A stretch of DNA of 64,000 nucleotides from an uncultured Flavobacteriaceae bacterium (GTDB lineage: Bacteria > Bacteroidota > Bacteroidia > Flavobacteriales > Flavobacteriaceae): NCBI GenBank assembly GCA_938088195.1, contig CALKEO010000004.1:44399-108398 (forward strand), written 5' to 3'. The notes under the pieces are model-generated. The model had not been told where the DNA came from and searched no databases. It saw only the letters and a program-made list of their open reading frames with translations. Positions 21,356 through 31,139 of the stretch are shown here, piece by piece (position 1 is the first letter of the stretch; the number at the start of each line of letters is the position of its first letter). Position numbers and translations under genes: made by a program.

Positions 21356-22447
21356 ATGAAAAACTTGACTTTAATATTAATAATTTTAATCACTTTCAAC
21401 TCTTACACCCAAAAAAGAAAAGTGTTTTTTAAAAGTTCTAAAGGTAACTTTCTTATTTCTTCTGATTTACATATACACAGTGTGTTTTCAGACGGTGAAG
21501 TATGGCCAAGTATTAGGATTAAAGAGGCAAGAAGAGATAGCCTTGATTTAATCTCTTTAACTGAGCATTTAGAATATTTAAGTTACAGAAATGACATAAT
21601 TATTCCAGACAGAAATAGATCTTACATAGTTTCTAAAGGGTTATTACAAAAAGAGGAGGCATTAACCGTTGTTAACGGTACAGAAATTACAAAACCAATG
21701 CCACCTGGTCATTTTAATGCGATCTTCATAAAAGATGCTAATCCACTTTTAAATCCTGATGGTAAAGTAGCAATACAAGAAGCTAATAATCAAGGTGCTT
21801 TTATTTTTTGGAACCATCCAAATTGGGTAGAAAACAGAGACGATGGTATAGCTAGACTAGATCCCTTACATAGAGAATTACTTAATGAAAAATTATTTCA
21901 TGGAATAGAAGTTGTAAATGAAAACACCTACTCTGAGGAGGCTTTAGAAATTGCTCTTTCAAATAATTTAACTATCATGGGAACTAGTGATATTCATGGA
22001 CTAATTGATTGGGAATATAAAAAAAATGATGGAGGACATCGTCCGATTACATTTATCATTTCTAAAAATAGAACTATTAAAAGTATAAGAGATGCGTTAT
22101 TTAATCAAAAAACTTTTGTTTGGCATAAAGATATGCTAATTGGAAAAGAGGAAAATATTTTGCCTGTGATTGAAGAAAATATGATAATTAGTAGTAAAGG
22201 TTATTATAAAAAAATAGTTACAGTAAATATTAAAAATCATAGTGTAGTTCCTTTCAAATTAAAATATTTAGGTGAATATACATTTCATAGCTATAATTCC
22301 TTTCTAGAAGTCCCAGCAAAAGGAGAGTTAAACGTTACTATTAAAACGAAGGAAATATTGGACTCAATTGAAATGAAATTTCAATTTTTAAACATTGTAA
22401 CAGCACCAAAAAAATTTCTAGAAATAACCAAGTCGGTTAAATTATAA
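21356..22447 (+). CDS. PHP-domain phosphodiesterase (Sb-PDE-like family)
   Basis: DLHIHSVFSDGEVWPSIRIKEARRDSLDLISLTEHLEY, FWNHPNW, GTSDIHG; signal peptide. Confidence 0.8.
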   Translation: MKNLTLILIILITFNSYTQKRKVFFKSSKGNFLISSDLHIHSVFSDGEVWPSIRIKEARRDSLDLISLTEHLEYLSYRNDIIIPDRNRSYIVSKGLLQKEEALTVVNGTEITKPMPPGHFNAIFIKDANPLLNPDGKVAIQEANNQGAFIFWNHPNWVENRDDGIARLDPLHRELLNEKLFHGIEVVNENTYSEEALEIALSNNLTIMGTSDIHGLIDWEYKKNDGGHRPITFIISKNRTIKSIRDALFNQKTFVWHKDMLIGKEENILPVIEENMIISSKGYYKKIVTVNIKNHSVVPFKLKYLGEYTFHSYNSFLEVPAKGELNVTIKTKEILDSIEMKFQFLNIVTAPKKFLEITKSVKL

Positions 22448-22458
22448 AAATAATTTTT

Positions 22459-23583
22459 ATGAAAATTAGATTTTATTTTTTATTAATATGCTTCTTATTT
22501 TTAAATCAATCTTGTAATATGAAAACAGAAATTAAACTATTGAACAAAAATGACTTTTTTAAAAATATTAACGGAAAAGAAACAACTATTTATGTGTTGA
22601 AAAATAGAAATGGTTTAGTTAGTGAAATCACTAATTACGGAGCTAGAGTTATTTCCTTGTGGGTCCCTGATAATAATGGAAATTTTGATGATATTGTTTT
22701 GGGATTTGACAATATTGATGATTATATCAATGCCAAAGAAAAGTATTTTGGCGCAACAATAGGAAGATATGGAAACAGAATAAAGGAAGGCAAGTTCTTA
22801 ATTAATGATAAAGAATATTATTTAGAAAAAAATAATGGATTAAATCATCTTCATGGTGGAAATATGGGATTTAGTGATGTTGTATGGAATGCAAAACAAA
22901 TTGACAATCAAACTTTAGAACTAAATTACTTCTCAAAAAATATGGAAGAGGGATATCCTGGTAATTTAAATGTTAAGATTATATATCATTTAAATAATAA
23001 AGATGAGTTAAAAATAGAATACTTTGCTAAAACAGACGAATCCACACATGTTAACCTAACACATCATTCTTTCTTTAATTTACTTGGAGCAGGAAACGAA
23101 ACAATTAATGAACACTTGCTTTACATAAATGCTAATTCATTTACTCCTGTTGATGAAACACTAATTCCAACAGGTAATATAGAATTAGTTGCAAATACCC
23201 CATTTGACTTTAGTGTGCCAACGAAAATAGGGAATAGGATTAATCAAGAAGACAATCAATTAAATTATGGAAAAGGATACGATCACAATTATGTACTTAA
23301 CAATTCACAGTCCGAAGAAATAATTGCAGCAAAAGTTTATGAAAAAAAATCTGGAAGAACATTAGAAGTCTACACTAATGAACCTGGGATGCAGTTTTAT
23401 GCTGGCAACTTTTTAAGTGGTACTATTGGGAAACATGGTAAATCTTATAAAAAAAGATCAGCATTTTGTCTTGAAACCCAACATTTTCCAAATAGTCCTA
23501 ACCAGAAAAACTTTCCCAGTACAATACTAAAACCTAATGAAGAATATTACTCAATTTGTATTTACAAATTTTCTATAAATTAA
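22459..23583 (+). CDS. galM: Aldose 1-epimerase (lipoprotein)
   Basis: 374 aa; LNQSC lipobox; ITNYGARVISLWVPD, GATIGRYGNRI, LTHHSFFNL, YDHNYVL, QFYAGNF. Confidence 0.9.
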   Translation: MKIRFYFLLICFLFLNQSCNMKTEIKLLNKNDFFKNINGKETTIYVLKNRNGLVSEITNYGARVISLWVPDNNGNFDDIVLGFDNIDDYINAKEKYFGATIGRYGNRIKEGKFLINDKEYYLEKNNGLNHLHGGNMGFSDVVWNAKQIDNQTLELNYFSKNMEEGYPGNLNVKIIYHLNNKDELKIEYFAKTDESTHVNLTHHSFFNLLGAGNETINEHLLYINANSFTPVDETLIPTGNIELVANTPFDFSVPTKIGNRINQEDNQLNYGKGYDHNYVLNNSQSEEIIAAKVYEKKSGRTLEVYTNEPGMQFYAGNFLSGTIGKHGKSYKKRSAFCLETQHFPNSPNQKNFPSTILKPNEEYYSICIYKFSIN

Positions 23584-23591
23584 TTGTTATT

Positions 23592-23789
23592 TTATTTTTC
23601 ATCATGTAAAAAGAGTTTTTCAATTGAAGTTTTGAAAAGTTTAGCCATTTTAAATGCAGTTGGTAAACTCGGGTCAAATTTTTCTTTTTCAATTGCGTTT
23701 ATAGCTTGACGTGATATTCCTATTAACTTTGCAAGATCTTCTTGAGTTAATTATTGATTTTTTCTAAATTCTCTAACTCTATTTTTCAT
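23592..23789 (-). pseudogene. Small XRE-type helix-turn-helix regulator interrupted by an in-frame TAA
   Basis: Minus-strand reading: MKNRVREFRKNQ*LTQEDLAKLIGISRQAINAIEKEKFDPSLPTAFKMAKLFKTSIEKLFLHDEK*. 66 codons, intact frame, single TAA at codon 13 (23751-23753). ATG overlaps the upstream stop as ATGA. Absent from the ORF track. Confidence 0.8.
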
Positions 23790-24172
23790 CTATATCTTCT
23801 TGAGTTAATAACAAGAGAAGAGATATATGAAATGCAAATAAAAAATACTAAATATTCAAATTCAGGTTCAGATTTAATCAGTCCATAATCAAAGGAAGTC
23901 TCGTATGCAAGTCCAACAATTACTGTTAGTCCTAATGTAATGGCCATTGCTTCAAAATGAATTTTCTTTTGTAATTCATCATAATACTTAAATAAATTTT
24001 TATTTGCTATAATCATACCAACTCCTATAGCTAAATTTATTATTAAACCTATAGTAGTTATAATTAAACTATCCCACAAGAAGTTTACACCATAGGATAA
24101 AATTGCTGTACTTGCACACCAGGCGAATGTCCATCCTATCAAAATTTTTGATTGTTGTTTTTGTTTTTTCAT
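23786..24172 (-). CDS. Small membrane protein (DUF2178-like), upstream partner of the HTH gene
   Basis: 128 aa, about four hydrophobic segments; ATGA overlap with the HTH gene. Confidence 0.65.
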   Translation of the reverse strand: MKKQKQQSKILIGWTFAWCASTAILSYGVNFLWDSLIITTIGLIINLAIGVGMIIANKNLFKYYDELQKKIHFEAMAITLGLTVIVGLAYETSFDYGLIKSEPEFEYLVFFICISYISSLVINSRRYR

Positions 24173-24181
24173 TTTTATATT

Positions 24182-24206
24182 TTGTAATGTTTACCTTACA
24201 AATATA
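24182..24206 (-). promoter_or_regulatory. Palindromic candidate operator overlapping a TATATTTG -7 element
   Basis: TTGTAAnGTnnACnTTACAA at 24182-24201; minus-strand TATATTTG at 24199-24206; further TGTAAGG copy at 24223-24229 in opposite orientation. Confidence 0.45.
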
Positions 24207-24254
24207 TAAATAATTTTAATAATGTAAGGTTTTATTTACTTTTTAATAAAATCC

Positions 24255-24282
24255 AAAAAAAACCTCACGAACAAAGTGAGGT
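24255..24282 (-). terminator. Rho-independent terminator downstream of tRNA-Arg
   Basis: Minus strand: ACCTCAC-TTTGTTC-GTGAGGT followed by T8. Confidence 0.85.
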
Positions 24283-24287
24283 ATGTA

Positions 24288-24364
24288 TGGTGACCCAGGG
24301 AGGATTCGAACCCCCAACCCTCAGAGCCGAAATCTGATATTCTATCCAGTTGAACTACTGAGCC
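24288..24364 (-). tRNA. tRNA-Arg (anticodon UCG), CCA encoded
   Basis: GGCTCAG TA GTTC-AACTGGATA-GAAT A TCAGA-TTTCGGC-TCTGA GGGTT GGGGG-TTCGAAT-CCTCC CTGGGTC A CCA; all arms pair, 77 nt. Confidence 0.95.
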
Positions 24365-24372
24365 ATTATTAA

Positions 24373-24822
24373 TTAAGAAAGTTTGTTTCGAACTATGTTA
24401 GAAATAGTCTTACCATCTGCCACGCCAGATAATTGTTTGGATGCCATTCCCATAATTTTACCCATATCTTTCATCCCAGATGCCCCAGTTTTATTTATTA
24501 ACTCTGAAACAATTTTTTCAACCTCTTCAGGACTTAATTGTTTGGGTAAAAAACGTTCTATTATTTTTGATTGATTAATTTCAACTTCAGCAAGTTCAGA
24601 ACGATTTTGAGAAATATAAATCTCAGCACTTTCTTTTCTTTGCTTAACTAACTTTTGTAAAATTTTAATTTCCTCCTCAGCTGAAATGCCAGATGAGTTG
24701 CCTTTTTGAGTTTGAGCTAAAAGTAATGCAGATTTAACAGCCCTCAAGGACTCAAGTGAAATAGTGTCTTTTTCTTTCATTGAAGCTTTTATTGCTTCTG
24801 ATATTTTTTCTATTAGTGTCAT
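24373..24822 (-). CDS. GatB/YqeY domain protein
   Basis: 149 aa; LRAVKSALLLAQTQKG, EIKILQKLVKQRKESAEIY, IIERFLPKQLS. Confidence 0.93.
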   Translation of the reverse strand: MTLIEKISEAIKASMKEKDTISLESLRAVKSALLLAQTQKGNSSGISAEEEIKILQKLVKQRKESAEIYISQNRSELAEVEINQSKIIERFLPKQLSPEEVEKIVSELINKTGASGMKDMGKIMGMASKQLSGVADGKTISNIVRNKLS

Positions 24823-24841
24823 TAAATTTTTTTAAAATTAA

Positions 24842-26692
24842 TTAATCTACATTATCATGTAAAAATGAATTGTTTGTTCTTAAGTTGATTTCTCCGTTGG
24901 TATCTTCACTTACACTGGTTCGAGATGCTTTTACAAGTTCCGCATCCTCTAAATTTACTCCTGCACGTTTAAAGGCAGGTTCTTTTTCCATTTCTGAAAT
25001 TCTTTTAGCTTTATTAAAATTATAATTATATTCTTTTAATTTTATTTTTCTATCCTCAGTTCTTTTAGCAAGTCCCTCAGCTATTGAACTATTCATTGGA
25101 TTAATTACTCTCTTATTTTCTTTCAAATCTGAGGATTCATTAATCTCCTTCAATTTTGAATAATCATCTATTCCAGATTTTGTAATTTCAGAACCATCAA
25201 CTTCGTTCACAGGGATTATTTGTATTGGGTCATTGACAATAATTTCATTGACATCTTCTATTAGTTCATGAACAATTTTATCTGAGTAATCTTTATTGTT
25301 TGTGATTGGCATATCAAAATCTAAAGAAACTTGATCAACTGGTTCTACTAGTTCAGGATCTTTAACTTCAAATTCATTTATTTTAACAGTAACGTCTTCA
25401 ATTTCAATTTCTTCCTCATTAACAAAATCCAAATTAATTTCATCATAAGAAACCTCTATATCATTAATATTTATTTTAGAGTCTATTATAGTGCTATCTT
25501 CATCCATATTTCCAACATTACTATTATTTTCTTTGATAGAGTCTAATGAAACATCTGTATTTTTAAAATCAATTGAATCTGATGAAAAATCAAATTGTAA
25601 AGGAATTTTATTCTGTTTCTTATCATGTAAGTTCTGTACAATTTCATTATTATCGTCTAAATTATGAATGATTTTTTTAGGATCTGCATGAATAATTTCT
25701 TGTTGTTGATTGGGATCAAATCCAGTGGCGATTACTGTAACTGAAATAGAACTTTCAAGAGATTCATCATCTCCTATACCCATAATTATATTGGCTCCAT
25801 GACCCGCTCTTTCCTGTATGTAATCATTAATCAACCCAATTTCATCAATTGTAATTTCCTCAGTTCCAGAAACTATTAAAAGTAAAACGTTTTTGGCTCC
25901 AGTTATTCTGTTATCGTTTAATAAAGGAGAATCAAGGGCAGATGAAATGGCTTCAAGCGATCTTTTAGACCCAGATGCTGTAGAAGAACCCATAATAGCA
26001 TTTCCACTATTTTCTAAAACTGTCTTAGCATCTTTTAAATCAATATTTTGAGTGTAATGATGTGTTATAACTTCAGCAATACCCTTAGATGCTGTGGCCA
26101 GGACTTCATCGGCTTTTGCGAATCCTTCTTTAAATCCCAAATTTCCATAGATATCTCTTAATTTATTGTTGTTTATAACAATTAATGCATCTACTTGTTT
26201 TCTTAATTTGTTTACACCTATTTTTGCTTGATCAGATCTAATTTTACCTTCAAACTGGAAAGGCATTGTTACAATTCCTACTGTAAGAATATTCATTTCT
26301 TTGGCAAGTTTTGAAATAATTGGGGCTGCTCCAGTACCAGTTCCTCCTCCCATACCCGCAGTTATAAAAACCATTTTGGTATTAGTTTCAAACATTTTTC
26401 TTATATCATCAAAGCTTTCAACAGCAGCTTTTTCTCCAATTTCTGGATTTGCACCTGCTCCTAATCCCTCGGTTAATGTTATTCCTAGTTGAATTTTATT
26501 CTCAACATGACTACTTTCTAAAGCCTGAGAATCTGTGTTACAAACTACAAAATCTACACCCTTAATTCCCTTTGAGTGCATGTAATTTATAGCATTACTA
26601 CCTCCTCCTCCAACTCCAATAACTTTAATTACATTGCTTTGATTTTTTGGTAAATCAAAAGGGAGGTTATTAATTTCTGGATTTAATTGCAT
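24842..26692 (-). CDS. ftsZ: Cell division protein FtsZ
   Basis: 616 aa; VIGVGGGGSNAINYM, GMGGGTGTGAAPIISK; long acidic C-terminal linker. Confidence 0.98.
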   Translation of the reverse strand: MQLNPEINNLPFDLPKNQSNVIKVIGVGGGGSNAINYMHSKGIKGVDFVVCNTDSQALESSHVENKIQLGITLTEGLGAGANPEIGEKAAVESFDDIRKMFETNTKMVFITAGMGGGTGTGAAPIISKLAKEMNILTVGIVTMPFQFEGKIRSDQAKIGVNKLRKQVDALIVINNNKLRDIYGNLGFKEGFAKADEVLATASKGIAEVITHHYTQNIDLKDAKTVLENSGNAIMGSSTASGSKRSLEAISSALDSPLLNDNRITGAKNVLLLIVSGTEEITIDEIGLINDYIQERAGHGANIIMGIGDDESLESSISVTVIATGFDPNQQQEIIHADPKKIIHNLDDNNEIVQNLHDKKQNKIPLQFDFSSDSIDFKNTDVSLDSIKENNSNVGNMDEDSTIIDSKININDIEVSYDEINLDFVNEEEIEIEDVTVKINEFEVKDPELVEPVDQVSLDFDMPITNNKDYSDKIVHELIEDVNEIIVNDPIQIIPVNEVDGSEITKSGIDDYSKLKEINESSDLKENKRVINPMNSSIAEGLAKRTEDRKIKLKEYNYNFNKAKRISEMEKEPAFKRAGVNLEDAELVKASRTSVSEDTNGEINLRTNNSFLHDNVD

Positions 26693-26702
26693 AATTATTT
26701 TT

Positions 26703-28001
26703 TTATTCAGCGTTATCTAAAAAAGTTTTTAGTGATTGTGTGAACCTTTCAAATATGGTTGTTCTTTCGATAGTTTCACTCTCACTTTCATTATTATTTA
26801 ATTCTATATTATTTTCTGATTCTTCATTTTTATTAATCTTTTTAACTTTAGTTGAATTCATTACTAGTCCAACAGCTGTAGCATACATTGGACTTGAAAT
26901 TTCAATTGAATTATTACCTGCTAAATGTTCACTTGGATATCCTAATCTAGTGTCCATTCCAGTAATATATTCAACCAATTGTTTTAAATGTTTGAGTTGA
27001 CTCCCTCCCCCTGTTAGTACAATTCCACCAATTAACTTTTTTTTCTGTTCTTCATGACCATAGTTTTTAATTTCAATGTAAACTTGTTCGATAATTTCAA
27101 CTACCCTTGCGTGAATTATTTTAGATAAATTTTTAAGAGTAATTTCTTTAGGTTCTCTCCCTCTTAAACCAGGGATAGAAACAATTTCATTTTCTTTATT
27201 CTCACCAGGCCAAGCTGATCCAAACTTAACTTTTAATAGTTCAGCTTGCTTTTCAATTATTGAACAGCCTTCTTTAATATCTTCAGTTATTATATTACCA
27301 CCAAACGGAATTACTGATGTATGTCTAATTATACCATCTTTAAAAATTGCTAAGTCGGTAGTTCCTCCTCCAATATCAATTAAAGCTACACCAGCTTCCT
27401 TTTCTTCATTACTTAAAACTGCATCAGCTGATGCTATAGGCTCTAAAGTAATTCCCTCGAAATCAATACCAGCACTCTTTATACATCTAGCAATATTTTT
27501 AATGGACGAAACTTGACCAACTACAACATGAAAATTAGCCTCAAGTCTTCCACCAAACATTCCAATGGGTTCTTTTATTTCTCCTTGACCATCAACTTTA
27601 TATTCTTGAGGAAGAACATGAATAATTTCTTCTCCTGGCAGCATAACCAATTTATAAACTTGATTAATCAAGCTTTCTAAATCATCTTTATCAATAACTT
27701 GATCTGAGTTTGTTCTTGTAATGTAATCACTATGTTGAAGACTTCTTATATGCTGGCCAGCTATTCCAACTATAACTTTCTCAATTTTTTCAGATGAATC
27801 TGCTTCCGCCTCACTAATAGCAGCTTGAATAGATTGAATAGTTTGGGTAATATTATTTACTACTCCTCTATGAACACCTAGACTCTTAGACTTTCCAATC
27901 CCAATAATTTTTAACTTATTATACTCGTTCAAAGATCCTATCATTGCTACAATTTTAGTAGTACCAATATCTAATCCAACAAATAAATTTTTTCCTACCA
28001 T
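26703..28001 (-). CDS. ftsA: Cell division protein FtsA
   Basis: MVGKNLFVGLDIGTTKIVAMIG, IDIGGGTTDLAIF, GGIVLTGGGSQLKHL. Met at 28001 preferred over listed 28019; it removes the overlap with ftsQ. Confidence 0.96.
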   Translation of the reverse strand: MVGKNLFVGLDIGTTKIVAMIGSLNEYNKLKIIGIGKSKSLGVHRGVVNNITQTIQSIQAAISEAEADSSEKIEKVIVGIAGQHIRSLQHSDYITRTNSDQVIDKDDLESLINQVYKLVMLPGEEIIHVLPQEYKVDGQGEIKEPIGMFGGRLEANFHVVVGQVSSIKNIARCIKSAGIDFEGITLEPIASADAVLSNEEKEAGVALIDIGGGTTDLAIFKDGIIRHTSVIPFGGNIITEDIKEGCSIIEKQAELLKVKFGSAWPGENKENEIVSIPGLRGREPKEITLKNLSKIIHARVVEIIEQVYIEIKNYGHEEQKKKLIGGIVLTGGGSQLKHLKQLVEYITGMDTRLGYPSEHLAGNNSIEISSPMYATAVGLVMNSTKVKKINKNEESENNIELNNNESESETIERTTIFERFTQSLKTFLDNAE

Positions 28002-28002
28002 A

Positions 28003-28710
28003 TTACCTCTTTTGAACAATTACTTGGTTTCTAAAATTCAAATTAATTGATTTTAATTTAACCAAAACACTATCATTAATGACAGTTTTATAAAACACTT
28101 TATAATTATTAAAACGAGATTTAAAGTCACTTAAATCTTTCATTTTAATTAAATACTTAAAGCTATTGACATGAAACAAAAATTCATTATCAATTATTTC
28201 TAAACCTGTTATATGATTACTTAAAAAGGTGTCATTTTTAAAATAATTACCCAACAAACCTAAACTCTTTAATTCAGTGGAATCGACCTCACTTAGAATC
28301 AATGGGATTCTTTCAGAATAATTTTCTGATAATGGCATTATGCTTCCACTTAAATCAATATAGTAATCATCATCTAATACTCTAAAAACAGGTTCTTTCT
28401 CAACAATTCTAACACCAAGTTCACCGTTTAATTCTAAAGAAACATCAGCTGAACTTATAAACGAATTTTTATTAATTAATTTCTCAATAACTTTCAAATT
28501 TAAATCTCTTTTTACAAGCTTTAAAGAAATAGAATCACTTTGTTTTAACATTTTATTAACCGATTCTACTGATATAAACTTAAACTTTGAGTCAAGATAA
28601 TTTATATTAGAAAAATCAATTTCTCTATCGCCATTTCTAACAATACTAAAAGCCATCAAAAAAGTAATTAAGAACAACATTATCAATAATTTAAGTACTC
28701 TAAATTTCAT
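28003..28710 (-). CDS. ftsQ: Cell division protein FtsQ
   Basis: 235 aa, one N-terminal TM, POTRA-like VRIVEKEPVFRV...YYIDLSGSIMPLSENYSERIPLI; position murC-ftsQ-ftsA. Confidence 0.88.
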   Translation of the reverse strand: MKFRVLKLLIMLFLITFLMAFSIVRNGDREIDFSNINYLDSKFKFISVESVNKMLKQSDSISLKLVKRDLNLKVIEKLINKNSFISSADVSLELNGELGVRIVEKEPVFRVLDDDYYIDLSGSIMPLSENYSERIPLILSEVDSTELKSLGLLGNYFKNDTFLSNHITGLEIIDNEFLFHVNSFKYLIKMKDLSDFKSRFNNYKVFYKTVINDSVLVKLKSINLNFRNQVIVQKR

Positions 28711-28711
28711 T

Positions 28712-30052
28712 TTAATTTAGTATTGCATTTTTAATTTTTTCTACTTCAACCGAAATATCACCGGCACCCATTACAACTATTACTTCCGCATCTGATTTTG
28801 AAATATAATCTTTCAAATCAATTTTTTTAAGTAATGTTTTATTTTCATTAATGGTTCTATCTAATAATTCTTTTGAGCTAATTCCCTTTAATGGTCTTTC
28901 TCTGGCTGGATATATATCTATCAATACTATTTGACTAAATTTTGATAGTTCTCTTGCAAAATCATCCATAAAGTCTTTTGTCCTTGAGAACAAATGTGGT
29001 TGAAATACTACCATAATTTTTTTGTTAGGGTATAAGGCAAAAACAGATTCACGAACAGCTTTAATTTCATTTGGGTGATGAGCATAATCATCAATTAGTA
29101 TTTTAGGGGATCTTAACACATAACTAAACCTTCTTTTTACTCCTTTAAATGTTCCAAATGATTTTACTAAATCTTTGTCATTAATTTTTAAGTTTTTACA
29201 AATTGCAAATGCTGCTAATGCATTACTTACATTATGTTTCCCAGGCATTTTAAATTTAATGTTTTCACATATTGAATCCGAGTATTTTATATCAAAACAA
29301 GAGAAATCATTTTCAATTCTATAATTAATTATTGAATACTCTGCTTTTGAATTAAAACCATAATCGACTCCATTAATTGGTAAGTTAAAATTTTTAAAAA
29401 GTACACCATCTTTTTCTAAATTTCCAGCGAATTCCTTAAATGAATTTTGTAACTCGGAGTTGGAACCATATATATCCATATGGTCTGCATCAATTGATGT
29501 AATACAAGCTATATTGGGTTTTAAATATAAAAATGATCTATCAAATTCGTCAGCTTCAACCAAAATAATATCTTGTCCATTATCAATTAAATTGCTATTA
29601 TAATTTTCTGAGATTCCACCAATAAAAGATGTAAAACTAATGTTGTTTTCAAAAAGCAAATGTGATAGAATAGTCGAAGTTGTTGTTTTTCCATGAGTAC
29701 CAGCAATTGCAATACAAAATTTATTTTGAGAAATAAGACCTAAAGTTTGAGCTCTTTTTAAAACATCAAAATCATTTTTTAAAAAATAATCTAATAGAAT
29801 ATTATCAATAGGAATAGCAGGTGTATACACAACTAAAGTGTTTGTACTATCTTTAAATTCTGATGGTATTTTATTCAATTTTTGTTCGTAATTAATTAGG
29901 GCTCCATTGTTTGATAAACTTAAAGTTAAATCTGTTTTGGTTTTATCATATCCACCAACTAATTTTCCTCTATTTAAAAAATATAATGCTATTGCAGACA
30001 TGCCAATTCCTCCTATTCCAATAAAAAATATTTTACTGTAATTTATTTCCAT
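28712..30052 (-). CDS. murC: UDP-N-acetylmuramate--L-alanine ligase
   Basis: FIGIGGIGMSAIA, IAGTHGKTTTSTIL, DDYAHHPNEI, FQPHLFSRTKDF. Confidence 0.97.
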   Translation of the reverse strand: MEINYSKIFFIGIGGIGMSAIALYFLNRGKLVGGYDKTKTDLTLSLSNNGALINYEQKLNKIPSEFKDSTNTLVVYTPAIPIDNILLDYFLKNDFDVLKRAQTLGLISQNKFCIAIAGTHGKTTTSTILSHLLFENNISFTSFIGGISENYNSNLIDNGQDIILVEADEFDRSFLYLKPNIACITSIDADHMDIYGSNSELQNSFKEFAGNLEKDGVLFKNFNLPINGVDYGFNSKAEYSIINYRIENDFSCFDIKYSDSICENIKFKMPGKHNVSNALAAFAICKNLKINDKDLVKSFGTFKGVKRRFSYVLRSPKILIDDYAHHPNEIKAVRESVFALYPNKKIMVVFQPHLFSRTKDFMDDFARELSKFSQIVLIDIYPARERPLKGISSKELLDRTINENKTLLKKIDLKDYISKSDAEVIVVMGAGDISVEVEKIKNAILN

Positions 30053-31139
30053 TTTTTAATCTTGTCTTAACTTTTTCAATTATTTTATTTGTAGCTTGAG
30101 GCATAGCTAATAGCTTTATAGCTTTAGAAAGCTCATTACTAAATTTTTCATTATTAATTACTTTATCAAATACTTTAAAAAATATCTCATTTAAATCTTT
30201 TTCTTTTACCATCACTGCAGCATTTTTATTTACAATATTTAATGCGTTTTTAGTTTGATGATCTTCTGCCAAATTTGGTGATGGTATGAAAATTACTGGC
30301 TTAGCGACAATACATAATTCGGATATTACACTAGCACCAGATCTTGAAATTATGTAATCTGCAGAACTATAGGCTTTGTTCATATTTTTTAAAAACGGAA
30401 ACACTTTAATTTTTTTTGAATTGTATTTTTTATAAGAGTCATAATACATATTTCCACATTGCCAAATAATTTGAATTTTGTACTTATTAAAAAAATCTAA
30501 ATTTTTTGAAATAAATTCATTTATATTTTTGGCTCCTAAACTTCCTCCTAAAACCAGTAAAACTTTGTTGGGCCTTGTTATATTAAAAAAAATATCAGAT
30601 TCTTTTTTTGAAATATTTGTCTCAAAAATTTCTTTCCTCACAGGGTTTCCTGTGAAGAATATTTTATTTACAGGAAAGTACTTGCTCATACCATCATAAG
30701 CAACACAAATGGTTTCAACCGACTTCGATAATATTTTATTAGTAAGTCCTGCATAAGAATTTTGTTCTTGAATAAGGGTAGGTAAATTAAGTTTGGAGGC
30801 TACATACAGAATTGGACCACTTGCAAATCCACCGGTTCCAATTACAAAATCAGGTTTAAACTTTTTTATTATAAAATATGATTTAATTAAGCTGTGTAGC
30901 AATTTGAATGGAACTAATAAATTTGTAAAATGTAATTTTCTTTTAATTCCACTAATCCATAAACCGATAATATTATAACCCCTTTCAGGGACTTTTTTCA
31001 TCTCCATTCTTTGATTAGAACCAACAAATAAAATTTCTGATGAATGAAAGTTCATTGATAATTCATCTGCAATTGAAATAGCAGGATATATATGACCGCC
31101 AGTTCCTCCACCAGAAATTAAAAATTTATATTTCTTCAC
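30033..31139 (-). CDS. murG: Undecaprenyldiphospho-muramoylpentapeptide beta-N-acetylglucosaminyltransferase
   Basis: ISGGGTGGHIYPAISIA, VIGTGGFASGP, IQEQNSYAGLTNKIL, SRSGASVISEL. Confidence 0.97.
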   Translation of the reverse strand: MKKYKFLISGGGTGGHIYPAISIADELSMNFHSSEILFVGSNQRMEMKKVPERGYNIIGLWISGIKRKLHFTNLLVPFKLLHSLIKSYFIIKKFKPDFVIGTGGFASGPILYVASKLNLPTLIQEQNSYAGLTNKILSKSVETICVAYDGMSKYFPVNKIFFTGNPVRKEIFETNISKKESDIFFNITRPNKVLLVLGGSLGAKNINEFISKNLDFFNKYKIQIIWQCGNMYYDSYKKYNSKKIKVFPFLKNMNKAYSSADYIISRSGASVISELCIVAKPVIFIPSPNLAEDHQTKNALNIVNKNAAVMVKEKDLNEIFFKVFDKVINNEKFSNELSKAIKLLAMPQATNKIIEKVKTRLKNGNKLQ

